Below are positions 16,227-24,555 of a stretch of DNA of 64,000 bases, piece after piece. Made by a program: the position numbers and the translations under genes. How positions within the stretch are numbered: position 1 is the first letter of the stretch; each line of letters starts with the position of its first letter. Source of the stretch: Polymorphobacter_B sp038225475 (GTDB lineage Bacteria; Pseudomonadota; Alphaproteobacteria; Sphingomonadales; Sphingomonadaceae); assembly GCA_038225475.1 (NCBI GenBank), contig JBBRRA010000005.1:177827-241826 (forward strand). Direction: 5' to 3'. The notes below the pieces were generated by a model that saw only the letters and a list, made by a program, of their open reading frames with translations, did not search any database and was not told the DNA's origin.

Positions 16227-17111
16227 GTGGCACGGCGCGGCATCATCCTGGCGGGCGGATCGGGCACGCGCCTGTACCCGCTTACCAAACCAGTCAGCAA
16301 ACAGCTGATGCCGGTCTATGATAAGCCGATGATCTATTATCCGTTGTCCGTCCTGATGCTGGCCGGCGTTCGTGAGGTCATGATCATCACGACGCCAGCG
16401 GACAGCGCAGCGTTCCACCACCTGCTCGGCGACGGCTCGCAATGGGGCATGGTGTTCGAGTATGCGGTCCAGCCGGAGCCCAAGGGTCTTGCGCAGGCCT
16501 ATCACATCGGTGCGGCGTTCATTGGTAACCGGCCCTCGGTCCTGATTCTGGGCGATAATATTTTTTACGGCCACGGGCTTCGGGCGTTGCTGCAGCGCGC
16601 CGATGCGCGAACCGCCGGGGCGTCGGTGTTCGGATATTATGTCAAAAACCCGGGGGACTATGGCGTGGTGTCGTTCGACACCGCCGGGCGTGCCGAGACA
16701 ATCGAGGAAAAGCCGCTCTCCCCAAAATCGAATTTCGCCGTCACAGGATTATATTTCTACGACGGTCAAGCCGTTGATTTTGCTGTACAGGTGCAGCCCT
16801 CGGCGCGTGGCGAGCTCGAGATCACCGACCTCAACCGGATGTATCTTGATAGCGGCGCGCTCAATGTCGAACTCATGGGGCGCGGCTTTGCGTGGCTCGA
16901 TACCGGAACGCATGCTTCGTTGCTCGATGCAGCACTATATGTTCGGATTGTCGAGGAGCGCCAAGGACTTAAAATCTGCTGCCCGGAGGAAATCGCTTGG
17001 CGTCAGGGCTTCATCGACGCCGAGCAGCTCGAACGCATTGCGCAGCCATTACGCAAAAGCGGCTATGGCGAGTATCTGCTGACCCAGCTCGACCAGCGTA
17101 GTGCTCCGTGA
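16227..17111 (+). CDS. rfbA: Glucose-1-phosphate thymidylyltransferase
   Basis: RmlA makes dTDP-glucose from glucose-1-phosphate and dTTP, the first step of dTDP-L-rhamnose synthesis. The 294-aa product shows RRGIILAGGSGTRLYPLT (nucleotide-binding G-rich loop), KPMIYYPLSVLMLAGV, LILGDNIFYGHGL, the EKP motif in ETIEEKPLSPKS, and ARGELEITDLN. I chose the GTG at 16227, preceded by AAGGA at about 8 nt. It gives the normal family length and avoids a start buried in the 16154-16195 hairpin. It overlaps rfbC by 4 nt and heads an rmlACDB run. Confidence 0.95.
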   Translation: MARRGIILAGGSGTRLYPLTKPVSKQLMPVYDKPMIYYPLSVLMLAGVREVMIITTPADSAAFHHLLGDGSQWGMVFEYAVQPEPKGLAQAYHIGAAFIGNRPSVLILGDNIFYGHGLRALLQRADARTAGASVFGYYVKNPGDYGVVSFDTAGRAETIEEKPLSPKSNFAVTGLYFYDGQAVDFAVQVQPSARGELEITDLNRMYLDSGALNVELMGRGFAWLDTGTHASLLDAALYVRIVEERQGLKICCPEEIAWRQGFIDAEQLERIAQPLRKSGYGEYLLTQLDQRSAP

Positions 17112-17653
17112 ACGTCACCGAGACCGCTCTTTCGGGCGTGATGCTCATCGAGCCGAAGATATTTGGCGATGCGCGCGGGTTTTTCCTCGAAAGCTGGAAT
17201 GCTGCGGCATTTGCATCGGCCGGGATCGACGCGACTTTCGTCCAAGACAACCACAGCCGCTCGGCTAAGGGCGTGCTGCGCGGGCTGCATTATCAAATTC
17301 GGGAGCCGCAAGGTAAACTGGTTCGCGTCGTCAGCGGTTCAGTGTTCGACGTTGCGGTGGACTTGCGCCGCGGTTCGCCGACGTTCGGGCAATCGACCGG
17401 GCATATCCTGTCCGGCGAGAACAAACATATGCTTTGGATTCCGCCAGGGTTTGCCCATGGGTTTCTGGTCCTGAGTGACACTGCCGATTTTCTGTATAAA
17501 TGCACGACGCTGTACTCGCCGCAGCACGAGCGGGCGCTGGCGTGGAACGATCCGACGCTGGCAATTGATTGGCCGCTCGAAGGCGCTCCGCCGCTGCTGT
17601 CCACCAAAGATGCTGGCGCGCCGCGCCTCGATGCTGCCGAGACATTTGCATGA
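17108..17653 (+). CDS. rfbC: dTDP-4-dehydrorhamnose 3,5-epimerase
   Basis: RmlC epimerises dTDP-4-keto-6-deoxyglucose at C3 and C5. The 181-aa cupin has the family sequence: IEPKIFGDARGFFLESWN, FVQDNHSRSAKGVLRGLHYQ with catalytic His, VVSGSVFDVAVDLRRGSPTFG, and IPPGFAHGFLVLSDTADFLY. It starts at a GTG overlapping the rfbA stop (GTGA) and ends in an ATGA overlap with rfbD, so all three should be co-translated. Confidence 0.95.
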   Translation: MNVTETALSGVMLIEPKIFGDARGFFLESWNAAAFASAGIDATFVQDNHSRSAKGVLRGLHYQIREPQGKLVRVVSGSVFDVAVDLRRGSPTFGQSTGHILSGENKHMLWIPPGFAHGFLVLSDTADFLYKCTTLYSPQHERALAWNDPTLAIDWPLEGAPPLLSTKDAGAPRLDAAETFA

Positions 17654-18510
17654 GGGTGCTGATCGCAGGAAGCGCCGGGCAGCTCGGTCGCGCGTTGCAA
17701 GCCGCTGCGCCGCCCGGCATCACGGTGCTCGCCCCGCCCGAAGCGGCGTTCGATATCACCGATGCCGACATCGTCGGTGCAATTGTTGCCGAGGCGCGAC
17801 CAGACCAGATAATCAACGCTGCCGCCTATACCGCGGTCGATAAGGCCGAAACCGACGAAAACGCAGCGCGACGCGTCAATGTTAACGCGGTCGGCTTGCT
17901 GGCGGCTGCTGCACGGACGGTGGGCGCCGGCTTCACGCACGTCTCAACCGACTTTGTCTTCGACGGCACCGCCCACTCGCCCTATCCACCCGATGCGATG
18001 CCGAACCCACTTGGCGCCTATGGCCGCACCAAACTCGAGGGAGAATCGACTGCAACCGAATTTCATCCTCGCCCGCTGATCGTTCGAACCGCTTGGGTGT
18101 ATGCGGCGCAGGGCAAGAATTTCGTCGCAACCATGCTCCGGCTGATGCAGGAGCACGACGAGGTCCGCGTTGTCGCTGACCAGATTGGGACGCCGACCCA
18201 CGCGGCGAGCCTCGCGCGGGCACTTTGGCTGCTGATCAAATCAGACCAGCATGGCATCTGGCACTGGACCGACGCTGGCGTTGCATCATGGTATGATTTC
18301 GCGGTGGCCATCCAGCATGAAGCGCTTGCGCTCGGCTTGCTGACACGGCGTGCGACGATCGTCCCGATCCGCACCAAGGACTACCCTACCCCGGCCCGAC
18401 GCCCGGCATTCGGCGTGCTCGACAAAACCGCAACCTGGGCGTTGACCGGCCCGGCGCGGCACTGGCGCGACGAGTTGCGGGACTGCCTCATGGAGATTCG
18501 TCGTGGCTAA
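17650..18510 (+). CDS. rfbD: dTDP-4-dehydrorhamnose reductase
   Basis: RmlD reduces the keto-sugar to dTDP-L-rhamnose with NAD(P)H. The 286-aa extended SDR protein begins MRVLIAGSAGQLGRALQ (Rossmann GxxGxxG). It has INAAAYTAVDKAETD, the substrate-binding THVSTDFVFDGT, and the catalytic YGRTKLEGE with a Tyr-x3-Lys pair. The ATG at 17650 overlaps the rfbC stop. Longer upstream frames run into rfbC and are not used. Confidence 0.95.
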   Translation: MRVLIAGSAGQLGRALQAAAPPGITVLAPPEAAFDITDADIVGAIVAEARPDQIINAAAYTAVDKAETDENAARRVNVNAVGLLAAAARTVGAGFTHVSTDFVFDGTAHSPYPPDAMPNPLGAYGRTKLEGESTATEFHPRPLIVRTAWVYAAQGKNFVATMLRLMQEHDEVRVVADQIGTPTHAASLARALWLLIKSDQHGIWHWTDAGVASWYDFAVAIQHEALALGLLTRRATIVPIRTKDYPTPARRPAFGVLDKTATWALTGPARHWRDELRDCLMEIRRG

Positions 18511-19564
18511 ACTGCTCGTTACCGGTGGTGCCGGGTTCATTGGCGCAAACTTCGTCCACTATTGGGCGAAGGCTCACCCGGACGATCAGCTGACCGTGCT
18601 CGATGCGCTCACCTATGCCGGCAACCGTGCCAACCTGAGCGATGCGGCGGCCGAGTTTGTCCATGCCGACATCCGCGACACTTCCATCGTCGAAGCGCTC
18701 CTGCGCGATCAGGACATCGACACCATGGTGCACTTTGCCGCCGAGAGTCATGTCGACCGTTCAATCGACGGGCCAGATGCATTCATCGATACCAACGTGC
18801 TCGGCACGCACAGCCTGCTCAAGGCGGCGCGACGCGTCTGGCTGGCCGGCAGCGGCGTACCGCACCGCTTTCATCACGTCTCGACCGACGAAGTCTATGG
18901 TTCACTCGGCCCCGATGACCCGGCATTCCACGAGGCGACGCCCTATGCGCCGAACTCGCCCTATTCGGCGTCGAAAGCGGCATCAGACCATCTGGTTCGC
19001 GCGTACCATCATACCTACGGGCTCGACGTCACCACGTCGAACTGCTCGAATAACTATGGTCCGTATCAATTTCCCGAAAAGTTGATTCCCCTGTTTCTGA
19101 TCAACGCGTTGCACGGGCGCCCGCTGCCGATCTATGGCGACGGCCTGAATGTTCGCGACTGGCTGCATGTCGAGGATCACTGCCGCGGCATCGAGCTGGT
19201 TTTGAAGAAGGGGCGGACGGGCGAGACGTACAATATCGGCGGTGGCGCAGAGCTGGCTAATCTGACGGTCATCGACACGTTGTGCGGCGCAGTGGACGCT
19301 GCATTCGAGGCGGATCCATCGCTCGCCACGCGGTTCCCAGATGCGCCCGCCGCGCGTTCGACGCCGACCGCCAGCCTCAAGACGTACGTCACCGACCGTG
19401 CCGGGCACGACCGCCGATACGCGATCGACGAAACACGCGCCCGCACCGAGCTGGGCTATTCCGCAAGCCGTGATTTCACCGAGGGGTTCACTGCGACGTT
19501 GCATTGGTACCTCGGTAATGAGGCATGGTGGCGGGCAATCCTCGACGGCAGCTACCGCGTGTGA
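18503..19564 (+). CDS. rfbB: dTDP-glucose 4,6-dehydratase
   Basis: RmlB converts dTDP-glucose to dTDP-4-keto-6-deoxyglucose. The 353-aa extended SDR enzyme shows KLLVTGGAGFIGANFVHY, HFAAESHVDRSIDGP, HVSTDEVYGSLG with the catalytic Asp-Glu, the Tyr-x3-Lys in SPYSASKAASDHLVRA, and SNNYGPYQFPEKLIPLFL. It starts with GTG overlapping rfbD by 8 nt. It is last in the rmlACDB order, and its stop overlaps the start of nhaA (GTGA). Confidence 0.95.
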   Translation: MAKLLVTGGAGFIGANFVHYWAKAHPDDQLTVLDALTYAGNRANLSDAAAEFVHADIRDTSIVEALLRDQDIDTMVHFAAESHVDRSIDGPDAFIDTNVLGTHSLLKAARRVWLAGSGVPHRFHHVSTDEVYGSLGPDDPAFHEATPYAPNSPYSASKAASDHLVRAYHHTYGLDVTTSNCSNNYGPYQFPEKLIPLFLINALHGRPLPIYGDGLNVRDWLHVEDHCRGIELVLKKGRTGETYNIGGGAELANLTVIDTLCGAVDAAFEADPSLATRFPDAPAARSTPTASLKTYVTDRAGHDRRYAIDETRARTELGYSASRDFTEGFTATLHWYLGNEAWWRAILDGSYRV

Positions 19565-20721
19565 AACGCCCAAACCCGCCGTCGCCACTTCGCGACTTTC
19601 TGTCGAACGAGGCGGCAGGCGGCTATGTGTTGATGGCGGCAGCGATAATTGCTTTGATTGCTGCAAATTCACCGCTTGGACCGAGTTATTTCCGACTGCT
19701 GCATGTGCAGATCGGGCAGCTGTCGCTGCTGCACTGGATCAACGATGGCCTGATGCCATTATTCTTTCTGCTCGTCGGCCTCGAGCTCAAGCGTGAAGTG
19801 CTCGACGGACAGCTTGCGACGAACGCGCGGCGCATCCTTCCCGGCGCTGCGGCGCTGGCGGGGATGGCAGTACCTGCACTGATCTACCTGTTGCTCACGC
19901 GTGACGACCCGACGGCCGTCCGCGGCTGGGCAGTGCCCGCAGCAACCGATATTGCGTTCGCGCTTGGTGTGCTCGCGCTGCTCGGCCGCCGGATCCCACC
20001 GTCACTCAAGATTTTCCTGACCGCGGTGGCAATCGTCGACGACCTCGGTGCGATCGTTATTATTGCGCTCGTTTTTACTGCCAGGCTCGATCTCGGTGCA
20101 TTGGGGCTTGCGGCGATCGGACTTGCAATCCTCGCCGGGATGAACCGGATGAAGGTCAACGCGCTAGCACCCTATCTCGTGATTGGCTGCGGCATCTGGT
20201 ATGCGACGTTGCAATCGGGCGTCCATGCAACGCTTGCAGGAGTAGCGGTGGCGCTGACGATTCCGTTACGCTCAGCCGACGCCGCTCCATCCCCGTTGCA
20301 CCGGCTCGAACATGCATTGCACCCGCTGATTGCCTTTGGCGTCATACCGGTGTTTGGCCTCGCCAACGCAGGGCTGTCCTTTGAAGGCCTGACGCCTTCA
20401 GCATTGCTCGATCCGATACCGCTGGGCGTTGTGCTCGCGCTGTTCCTCGGGAAGCAGCTCGGCGTTTTCGGCGCGATTTGGATACTTTGCCGCGCAGGAT
20501 TCGCCGACATGCCTGCCAACGCGACTTGGAGGCAGCTATACGGCGTCGCTCTGCTATGCGGCATCGGCTTCACCATGAGCCTCTTCATCGCCGGATTGGC
20601 TTTTGGCGATGGATCGCACTTTGCCGAAAGCGCCAAACTGGGCATCATCGTTGGATCGCTACTGTCGGCGCTCGCCGGCGGGGCGTTGCTGGCGCGCAGC
20701 CAGCCGGAGAAAATGGCATGA
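19561..20721 (+). CDS. nhaA: Na+/H+ antiporter NhaA
   Basis: A 386-aa inner-membrane antiporter exporting Na+ or Li+ in exchange for protons, for pH and salt balance. It has about 12 membrane helices. Family signatures include FLSNEAAGGYVLMAAA, GLMPLFFLLVGLELKREVLDG, WAVPAATDIAFALGVLALLG, and the ion-binding double aspartate in TAVAIVDDLGAIVIIAL. I start it at a GTG at 19561 overlapping the rfbB stop, because the upstream ATG lies well inside rfbB. It appears to ride on the rml transcript, though no functional link is obvious. Confidence 0.93.
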   Translation: MKRPNPPSPLRDFLSNEAAGGYVLMAAAIIALIAANSPLGPSYFRLLHVQIGQLSLLHWINDGLMPLFFLLVGLELKREVLDGQLATNARRILPGAAALAGMAVPALIYLLLTRDDPTAVRGWAVPAATDIAFALGVLALLGRRIPPSLKIFLTAVAIVDDLGAIVIIALVFTARLDLGALGLAAIGLAILAGMNRMKVNALAPYLVIGCGIWYATLQSGVHATLAGVAVALTIPLRSADAAPSPLHRLEHALHPLIAFGVIPVFGLANAGLSFEGLTPSALLDPIPLGVVLALFLGKQLGVFGAIWILCRAGFADMPANATWRQLYGVALLCGIGFTMSLFIAGLAFGDGSHFAESAKLGIIVGSLLSALAGGALLARSQPEKMA

Positions 20722-21356
20722 AGCAACCATCGCGCTACATCCGGTTCTGGGGGTTTCTCGCGACGCTAATCGTTGGCACCGCTGGTTTTACGACTTTCCT
20801 TGGCCTGCCGCGCGCGATGCTGCTCGGGTTCGACCTTGGCGCACTGGTGTTCATTATTTCAACGCTATGGATGATGCGCGACGATGCGCCTGAAAAGATG
20901 CGAGCGCGCGCGGCCGCAAACGACGCTGACCATCATATCCTGCTCCTCATTGCTGGTCTGATTGTTGTCATTATCATGGTCGCTCTATGGGTCGAACTGA
21001 CCGGGTCTGGCGGACACAAGGGCTTGGCGGTCGGCATCGCAGCGGCGACCCTGCTCCTCGCGTGGCTGTTCAGCAACATCCTGATAACGCTCCACTACGC
21101 CCATTTGTATTACAGCGATGACGAGAACGGCGACGACTGCGGCGGCCTTGAATTCCCTAAGGAGCCGATGCCTGACTATGGCGATTTCGCCTATTATGCA
21201 TTCGTACTTGGGATGACGTTTCAGGTTTCCGACGTGCAAATCACCGCGCGGAATATGCGACGGTTGGCGCTGTTCCACGGCATTGCCGCGTTCCTGTTCA
21301 ACATCATTGTCGTTGCGCTCAGCGTCAGTCTGATCGGTGGGCTGCTGGGCGGTTAG
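20718..21356 (+). CDS. DUF1345 membrane protein
   Basis: A 212-aa inner-membrane protein with about five helices. It has the DUF1345 landmarks MMRDDAPEKMRARAAANDA after the second helix, then HYAHLYYSDDE, and PDYGDFAYYAFVLGMTFQV followed by SDVQITARNMRR. Its function is not known. Its ATG overlaps the nhaA stop by 4 nt, and it closes the transcription unit that starts at rfbA. A hairpin with a T-run lies 60 nt downstream. Confidence 0.88.
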   Translation: MKQPSRYIRFWGFLATLIVGTAGFTTFLGLPRAMLLGFDLGALVFIISTLWMMRDDAPEKMRARAAANDADHHILLLIAGLIVVIIMVALWVELTGSGGHKGLAVGIAAATLLLAWLFSNILITLHYAHLYYSDDENGDDCGGLEFPKEPMPDYGDFAYYAFVLGMTFQVSDVQITARNMRRLALFHGIAAFLFNIIVVALSVSLIGGLLGG

Positions 21357-21416
21357 CTATCCAGGCAAAGTACAGCGGCGAAGCGCGATACGATGAAGGT
21401 CACCTAGGCTCACCTG

Positions 21417-21444
21417 AAAGGCGCTCCATCGTGGGCGCCCTTTT
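21417..21444. terminator. Hairpin with T-run, probably bidirectional
   Basis: AAAGGCGC pairs with GCGCCCTTT across a 8-nt loop, with one bulged C, and is followed by TTTT on the plus strand and by a short T-run on the minus strand. It lies between the end of the DUF1345 gene and the 3' end of the minus-strand tRNA, where a terminator for both transcripts is expected. Confidence 0.55.
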
Positions 21445-21453
21445 ATCTAAGCA

Positions 21454-21528
21454 TGGTGGGCGCGACAGGGTTTGAACCTGTGACCCCTGCCGTGTGAAGG
21501 CAGTGCTCTACCGCTGAGCTACGCGCCC
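21454..21528 (-). tRNA. tRNA-Val (anticodon CAC)
   Basis: On the minus strand a complete cloverleaf can be folded. The acceptor arm is GGGCGCG/CGCGCCC, the D arm contains GCTCAGCGGTAGAGC, the anticodon stem is CTGCC/GGCAG with loop TTCACAC (anticodon CAC), and the T stem is ACAGG/CCTGT with loop TTCAAAC. CCA is encoded at the 3' end (21454-21456). It reads GUG valine codons. A promoter-like pair lies just upstream. Confidence 0.95.
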
Positions 21529-21547
21529 GACTGTGCCGGAGCAGGCG

Positions 21548-21576
21548 CGTCTAGAGCGTCCCCGGCTGCCTGTAAA
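21548..21576 (-). promoter_or_regulatory. Putative sigma70 promoter of the tRNA gene
   Basis: On the minus strand TTTACA (21571-21576) and TAGACG (21548-21553) are separated by exactly 17 bp and end 19 nt before the tRNA. The -35 is close to consensus and the -10 is poor. Transcription read-through from hupB is the alternative. Confidence 0.35.
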
Positions 21577-21583
21577 GTGATGG

Positions 21584-21856
21584 CTAGTTGCAGGCGTCCT
21601 TGAGCAGCTTGCCGGCCTTGAATTTAGGCTGCGTGCTCGCGCTGATTTCCATCGGCTCGCCGGTGCGCGGGTTTCGGCCCGTCGACGCCTTGCGCTTGGT
21701 AACTACGAAGGTGCCGAAGCCGACCAGCCGCACTTCGTCTCCCGATCGCAGCGCCTGAGTAACCGCGTCGAGCATCGCTTCGATGGCTTTAGCAGCATGC
21801 GTGCGCCCAAGCCCGGTCGAGTCGGCGACCGCGACAATAAGATCCTGCTTGTTCAT
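21584..21856 (-). CDS. hupB: DNA-binding protein HU
   Basis: A 90-aa histone-like nucleoid protein that binds and bends DNA as a dimer. It begins MNKQDLIVAVADSTGLGRTHA, contains the DNA-arm motif VGFGTFVVTKRKASTGRNPRTGEP, and ends KFKAGKLLKDACN. A strong GGGGG-containing ribosome site precedes the ATG. It follows lon on the same strand, a common proteobacterial arrangement, but a strong terminator separates them. Confidence 0.97.
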   Translation of the reverse strand: MNKQDLIVAVADSTGLGRTHAAKAIEAMLDAVTQALRSGDEVRLVGFGTFVVTKRKASTGRNPRTGEPMEISASTQPKFKAGKLLKDACN

Positions 21857-21946
21857 GCGATTACCACCCCCGTTTTAAACCGCTTTAGCAAATGCGCTGC
21901 CCGGCGCTGCGGTTGCCAACATGTAAGAACCGCCGCAAGTCCGTGT

Positions 21947-21977
21947 CAAAAAGAAAACCGCGCCGAAGCGCGGTTTT
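21947..21977 (-). terminator. Rho-independent terminator of lon
   Basis: A perfect 10-bp stem (AAAACCGCGC with GCGCGGTTTT) closes a TTCG tetraloop read on the minus strand. It is followed by TTTTCTTTTTG. It lies 18 nt after the lon stop and upstream of hupB, so lon and hupB are mostly separate transcripts. Confidence 0.93.
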
Positions 21978-21994
21978 CATTCCTCACGGTCGAA

Positions 21995-24385
21995 TCAATG
22001 ACGGACCGCAACCGTTTCTGCGAGCAACGCCGACGTCGGCTGCGCTGCCAGTTCATCCGCCTCGGTCCACACGATCGGCACCAGCGGCGAAACCAGCGCT
22101 TCCGCAAGCACGTGATCGACATGCGCAACGGGGATGATACGCAAGCCTTCGGTCACGTTCTTCGGAATCTCGGCAAGATCCTTTTCATTGTCTGCCGGGA
22201 TCAGCACGGTTGTGATGCCGCCACGAAGCGCCGCAAGCAGCTTTTCTTTAAGTCCCCCAATCGGCAGCACTCGGCCACGAAGCGTAACTTCGCCAGTCAT
22301 TGCGACGTCCTTGCGGACAGCGATGCCCGACAGCGTCGAGACGATCGCGGTTACCATCGCAACGCCTGCGCTTGGGCCGTCCTTGGGCGTCGCACCTTCC
22401 GGAACGTGGATGTGAATGTCCTTTTTGTCGAACAGCGACGGCTTGATGCCGTAGTGCACACTGCGAGCCTTCGCGAAGCTAAGCGCTGCCTGGATCGATT
22501 CGGTCATGACATCGCCAAGTTTGCCGGTCGTTTTGATCAGCCCCTTGCCCGGCGCGGTCACTGCCTCGATCGTCAGCAATTCGCCGCCAACCTCGGTCCA
22601 GGCAAGGCCGGTGACGGCACCGATCTGGTCCTCGGTTTCGCCGACCCCGAACTTATACTTCCGGACACCGGCGAATTCGGCGAGGTTATCGACGTCGACC
22701 GTAACGTGTTTGGTCTGGTTTTCGAGGATACGCCGGAGCGACTTGCGTGCCAGCTTGGCAAGTTCGCGTTCCATTGTACGGACGCCGGCCTCGCGCGTGT
22801 AGTACCGCACCAGATCACGCATCGCGCCGTCCGTAACAGTGAACTCGGCCTTGCTCAGGCCGTGCGCCTCATATTGCTTCGGCAGCAGATGCGCCTTGGC
22901 AATCTCCACCTTTTCATCCTCGGTGTAGCCCGACAACTGGATGATCTCCATCCGATCGAGCAACGGCTGCGGCATGTTGAGCGAGTTTGCCGTTGTCACG
23001 AACATCACGTCCGAAAGGTCGTAGTCGACCTCGAGATAATGGTCGTTGAATGCCTTGTTCTGCTCCGGATCGAGCACCTCGAGCAACGCCGATGAGGGAT
23101 CGCCTCGGAAATCCTGCCCAAGTTTGTCAATCTCATCGAGCAGGAACAGCGGGTTCGATGTCCCGGCCTTTTTGAGGTTCTGCAGCACCTTGCCGGGCAT
23201 CGACCCGATATAGGTGCGCCGATGGCCGCGGATTTCCGCCTCGTCTCGCATGCCGCCCAGCGACTGCCGGATGAACTGCCGTCCCGTCGCCTTGGCGATC
23301 GAACGGCCCAGCGAGGTCTTGCCGACGCCTGGTGGCCCGACGAGGCACAGGATCGGCCCTTTCAGCTTGTTGGTCCGCGCTTGCACCGCGAGATATTCGA
23401 TAATGCGGTCCTTGACCTTGTCGAGACCGAAATGATCGGCATCGAGCACGCCCTGCGCTGCCACGATGTCGCGCTTGACCTTGGACTTCTTGCCCCATGG
23501 CAGCGCCAGGATGGTATCGAGATAATTTCGCACGACGGTCGCCTCGGCGGACATCGGCGACATCGCTTTCAAGCGCTTCAGTTCGCCGATGACCTTCTCG
23601 CGCGCCTCCTTGCTGAGTTTGGTGCGGGCGATCTTTTCCTCAATCTCGGCGGTTTCGTCCTTTGGCTCGTCACCCTCGCCGAGCTCGCGTTGAATGGCCT
23701 TCATCTGCTCATTGAGATAATATTCGCGCTGCGTCTTCTCCATCTGCCGCTTGACGCGGCTGCGGATTTTCTTCTCGACCTGCAACACGCCCATTTCGCC
23801 TTCCATGAAGCCGAACACGGCCTCAAGGCGCTTGGCGATATCGGTCTGCGCCAACAGGGCCTGCTTGTCGGCGATCTTGAGCGTCAGGTTTGCCGCAATG
23901 GTGTCGGCAAACCGCCCGGCGTCGCCAATCTGCGTAATCTGAACAGCGATCTCGGGCGCAGTTTTCTTGTTCAATTTGACATAGGCTTCGAACTGCTTGG
24001 CAGCCGACCGCACCAGCCCTTCGACAAGCGTCGGATCGCTGACGGTCTCGCTCAAATCTTCGACCGACGCGGACAGATACTCGCCACTGGCGTCAAGCTG
24101 CCCAAGTTTAGCGCGCGTCTGTCCTTCTACCAGTACTTTAACAGTGCCGTCGGGCAGCTTGAGTAATTGCATGACAGTCGCCAGCGTTCCAACGGTGTAC
24201 AGATCACCTTCGCCTGGGTCCTCGTCGCCCGGGTTCTTCTGGCTGAGCAGGAAAACCTGTTTGTCAGCACCCGCCATGACCGCCTCGAGCGCTTTCACAG
24301 ATTTGTCGCGGCCGACGAACAACGGCACGATCATCTGGGGGAACACGACGATATCGCGTAGCGGCAAGACGGGAAGGGTCTGCAT
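21995..24385 (-). CDS. lon: ATP-dependent protease Lon
   Basis: A 796-aa cytoplasmic AAA+ serine protease degrading misfolded and regulatory proteins; in alphaproteobacteria its targets include cell-cycle regulators. It has the N-terminal substrate domain (LPVLPLRDIVVFPQMIVPLF), the Walker A in LVGPPGVGKTSLGRSIAKA, Walker B in NPLFLLDEIDKLGQDF, the catalytic serine in PKDGPSAGVAMVTAIV, and the catalytic lysine in PIGGLKEKLLAALRGG. I start it at the ATG at 24385, placed 8 nt after GGAG, not the GTG three codons upstream. Confidence 0.97.
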   Translation of the reverse strand: MQTLPVLPLRDIVVFPQMIVPLFVGRDKSVKALEAVMAGADKQVFLLSQKNPGDEDPGEGDLYTVGTLATVMQLLKLPDGTVKVLVEGQTRAKLGQLDASGEYLSASVEDLSETVSDPTLVEGLVRSAAKQFEAYVKLNKKTAPEIAVQITQIGDAGRFADTIAANLTLKIADKQALLAQTDIAKRLEAVFGFMEGEMGVLQVEKKIRSRVKRQMEKTQREYYLNEQMKAIQRELGEGDEPKDETAEIEEKIARTKLSKEAREKVIGELKRLKAMSPMSAEATVVRNYLDTILALPWGKKSKVKRDIVAAQGVLDADHFGLDKVKDRIIEYLAVQARTNKLKGPILCLVGPPGVGKTSLGRSIAKATGRQFIRQSLGGMRDEAEIRGHRRTYIGSMPGKVLQNLKKAGTSNPLFLLDEIDKLGQDFRGDPSSALLEVLDPEQNKAFNDHYLEVDYDLSDVMFVTTANSLNMPQPLLDRMEIIQLSGYTEDEKVEIAKAHLLPKQYEAHGLSKAEFTVTDGAMRDLVRYYTREAGVRTMERELAKLARKSLRRILENQTKHVTVDVDNLAEFAGVRKYKFGVGETEDQIGAVTGLAWTEVGGELLTIEAVTAPGKGLIKTTGKLGDVMTESIQAALSFAKARSVHYGIKPSLFDKKDIHIHVPEGATPKDGPSAGVAMVTAIVSTLSGIAVRKDVAMTGEVTLRGRVLPIGGLKEKLLAALRGGITTVLIPADNEKDLAEIPKNVTEGLRIIPVAHVDHVLAEALVSPLVPIVWTEADELAAQPTSALLAETVAVRH

Positions 24386-24555
24386 CCGTAACACTCCACT
24401 CCGGCAGCGAAAGCGCTATCGGTCAGACGGGGATATGGGAACGGTCCGTGCCAGCATCAACGGCTGGTCCATATCGACGACCGCCTTCCCCCGCAGCGGT
24501 TGCCGAAAGCCAACGCTACCATGCTGCGGCGCGAACGGAAGCCCCGCGCAGCAGA

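Noticed and set aside
21797..24166. Plus-strand frames of 432 and 314 codons
   Set aside because: They are antisense to lon, whose protease and ATPase motifs are complete.
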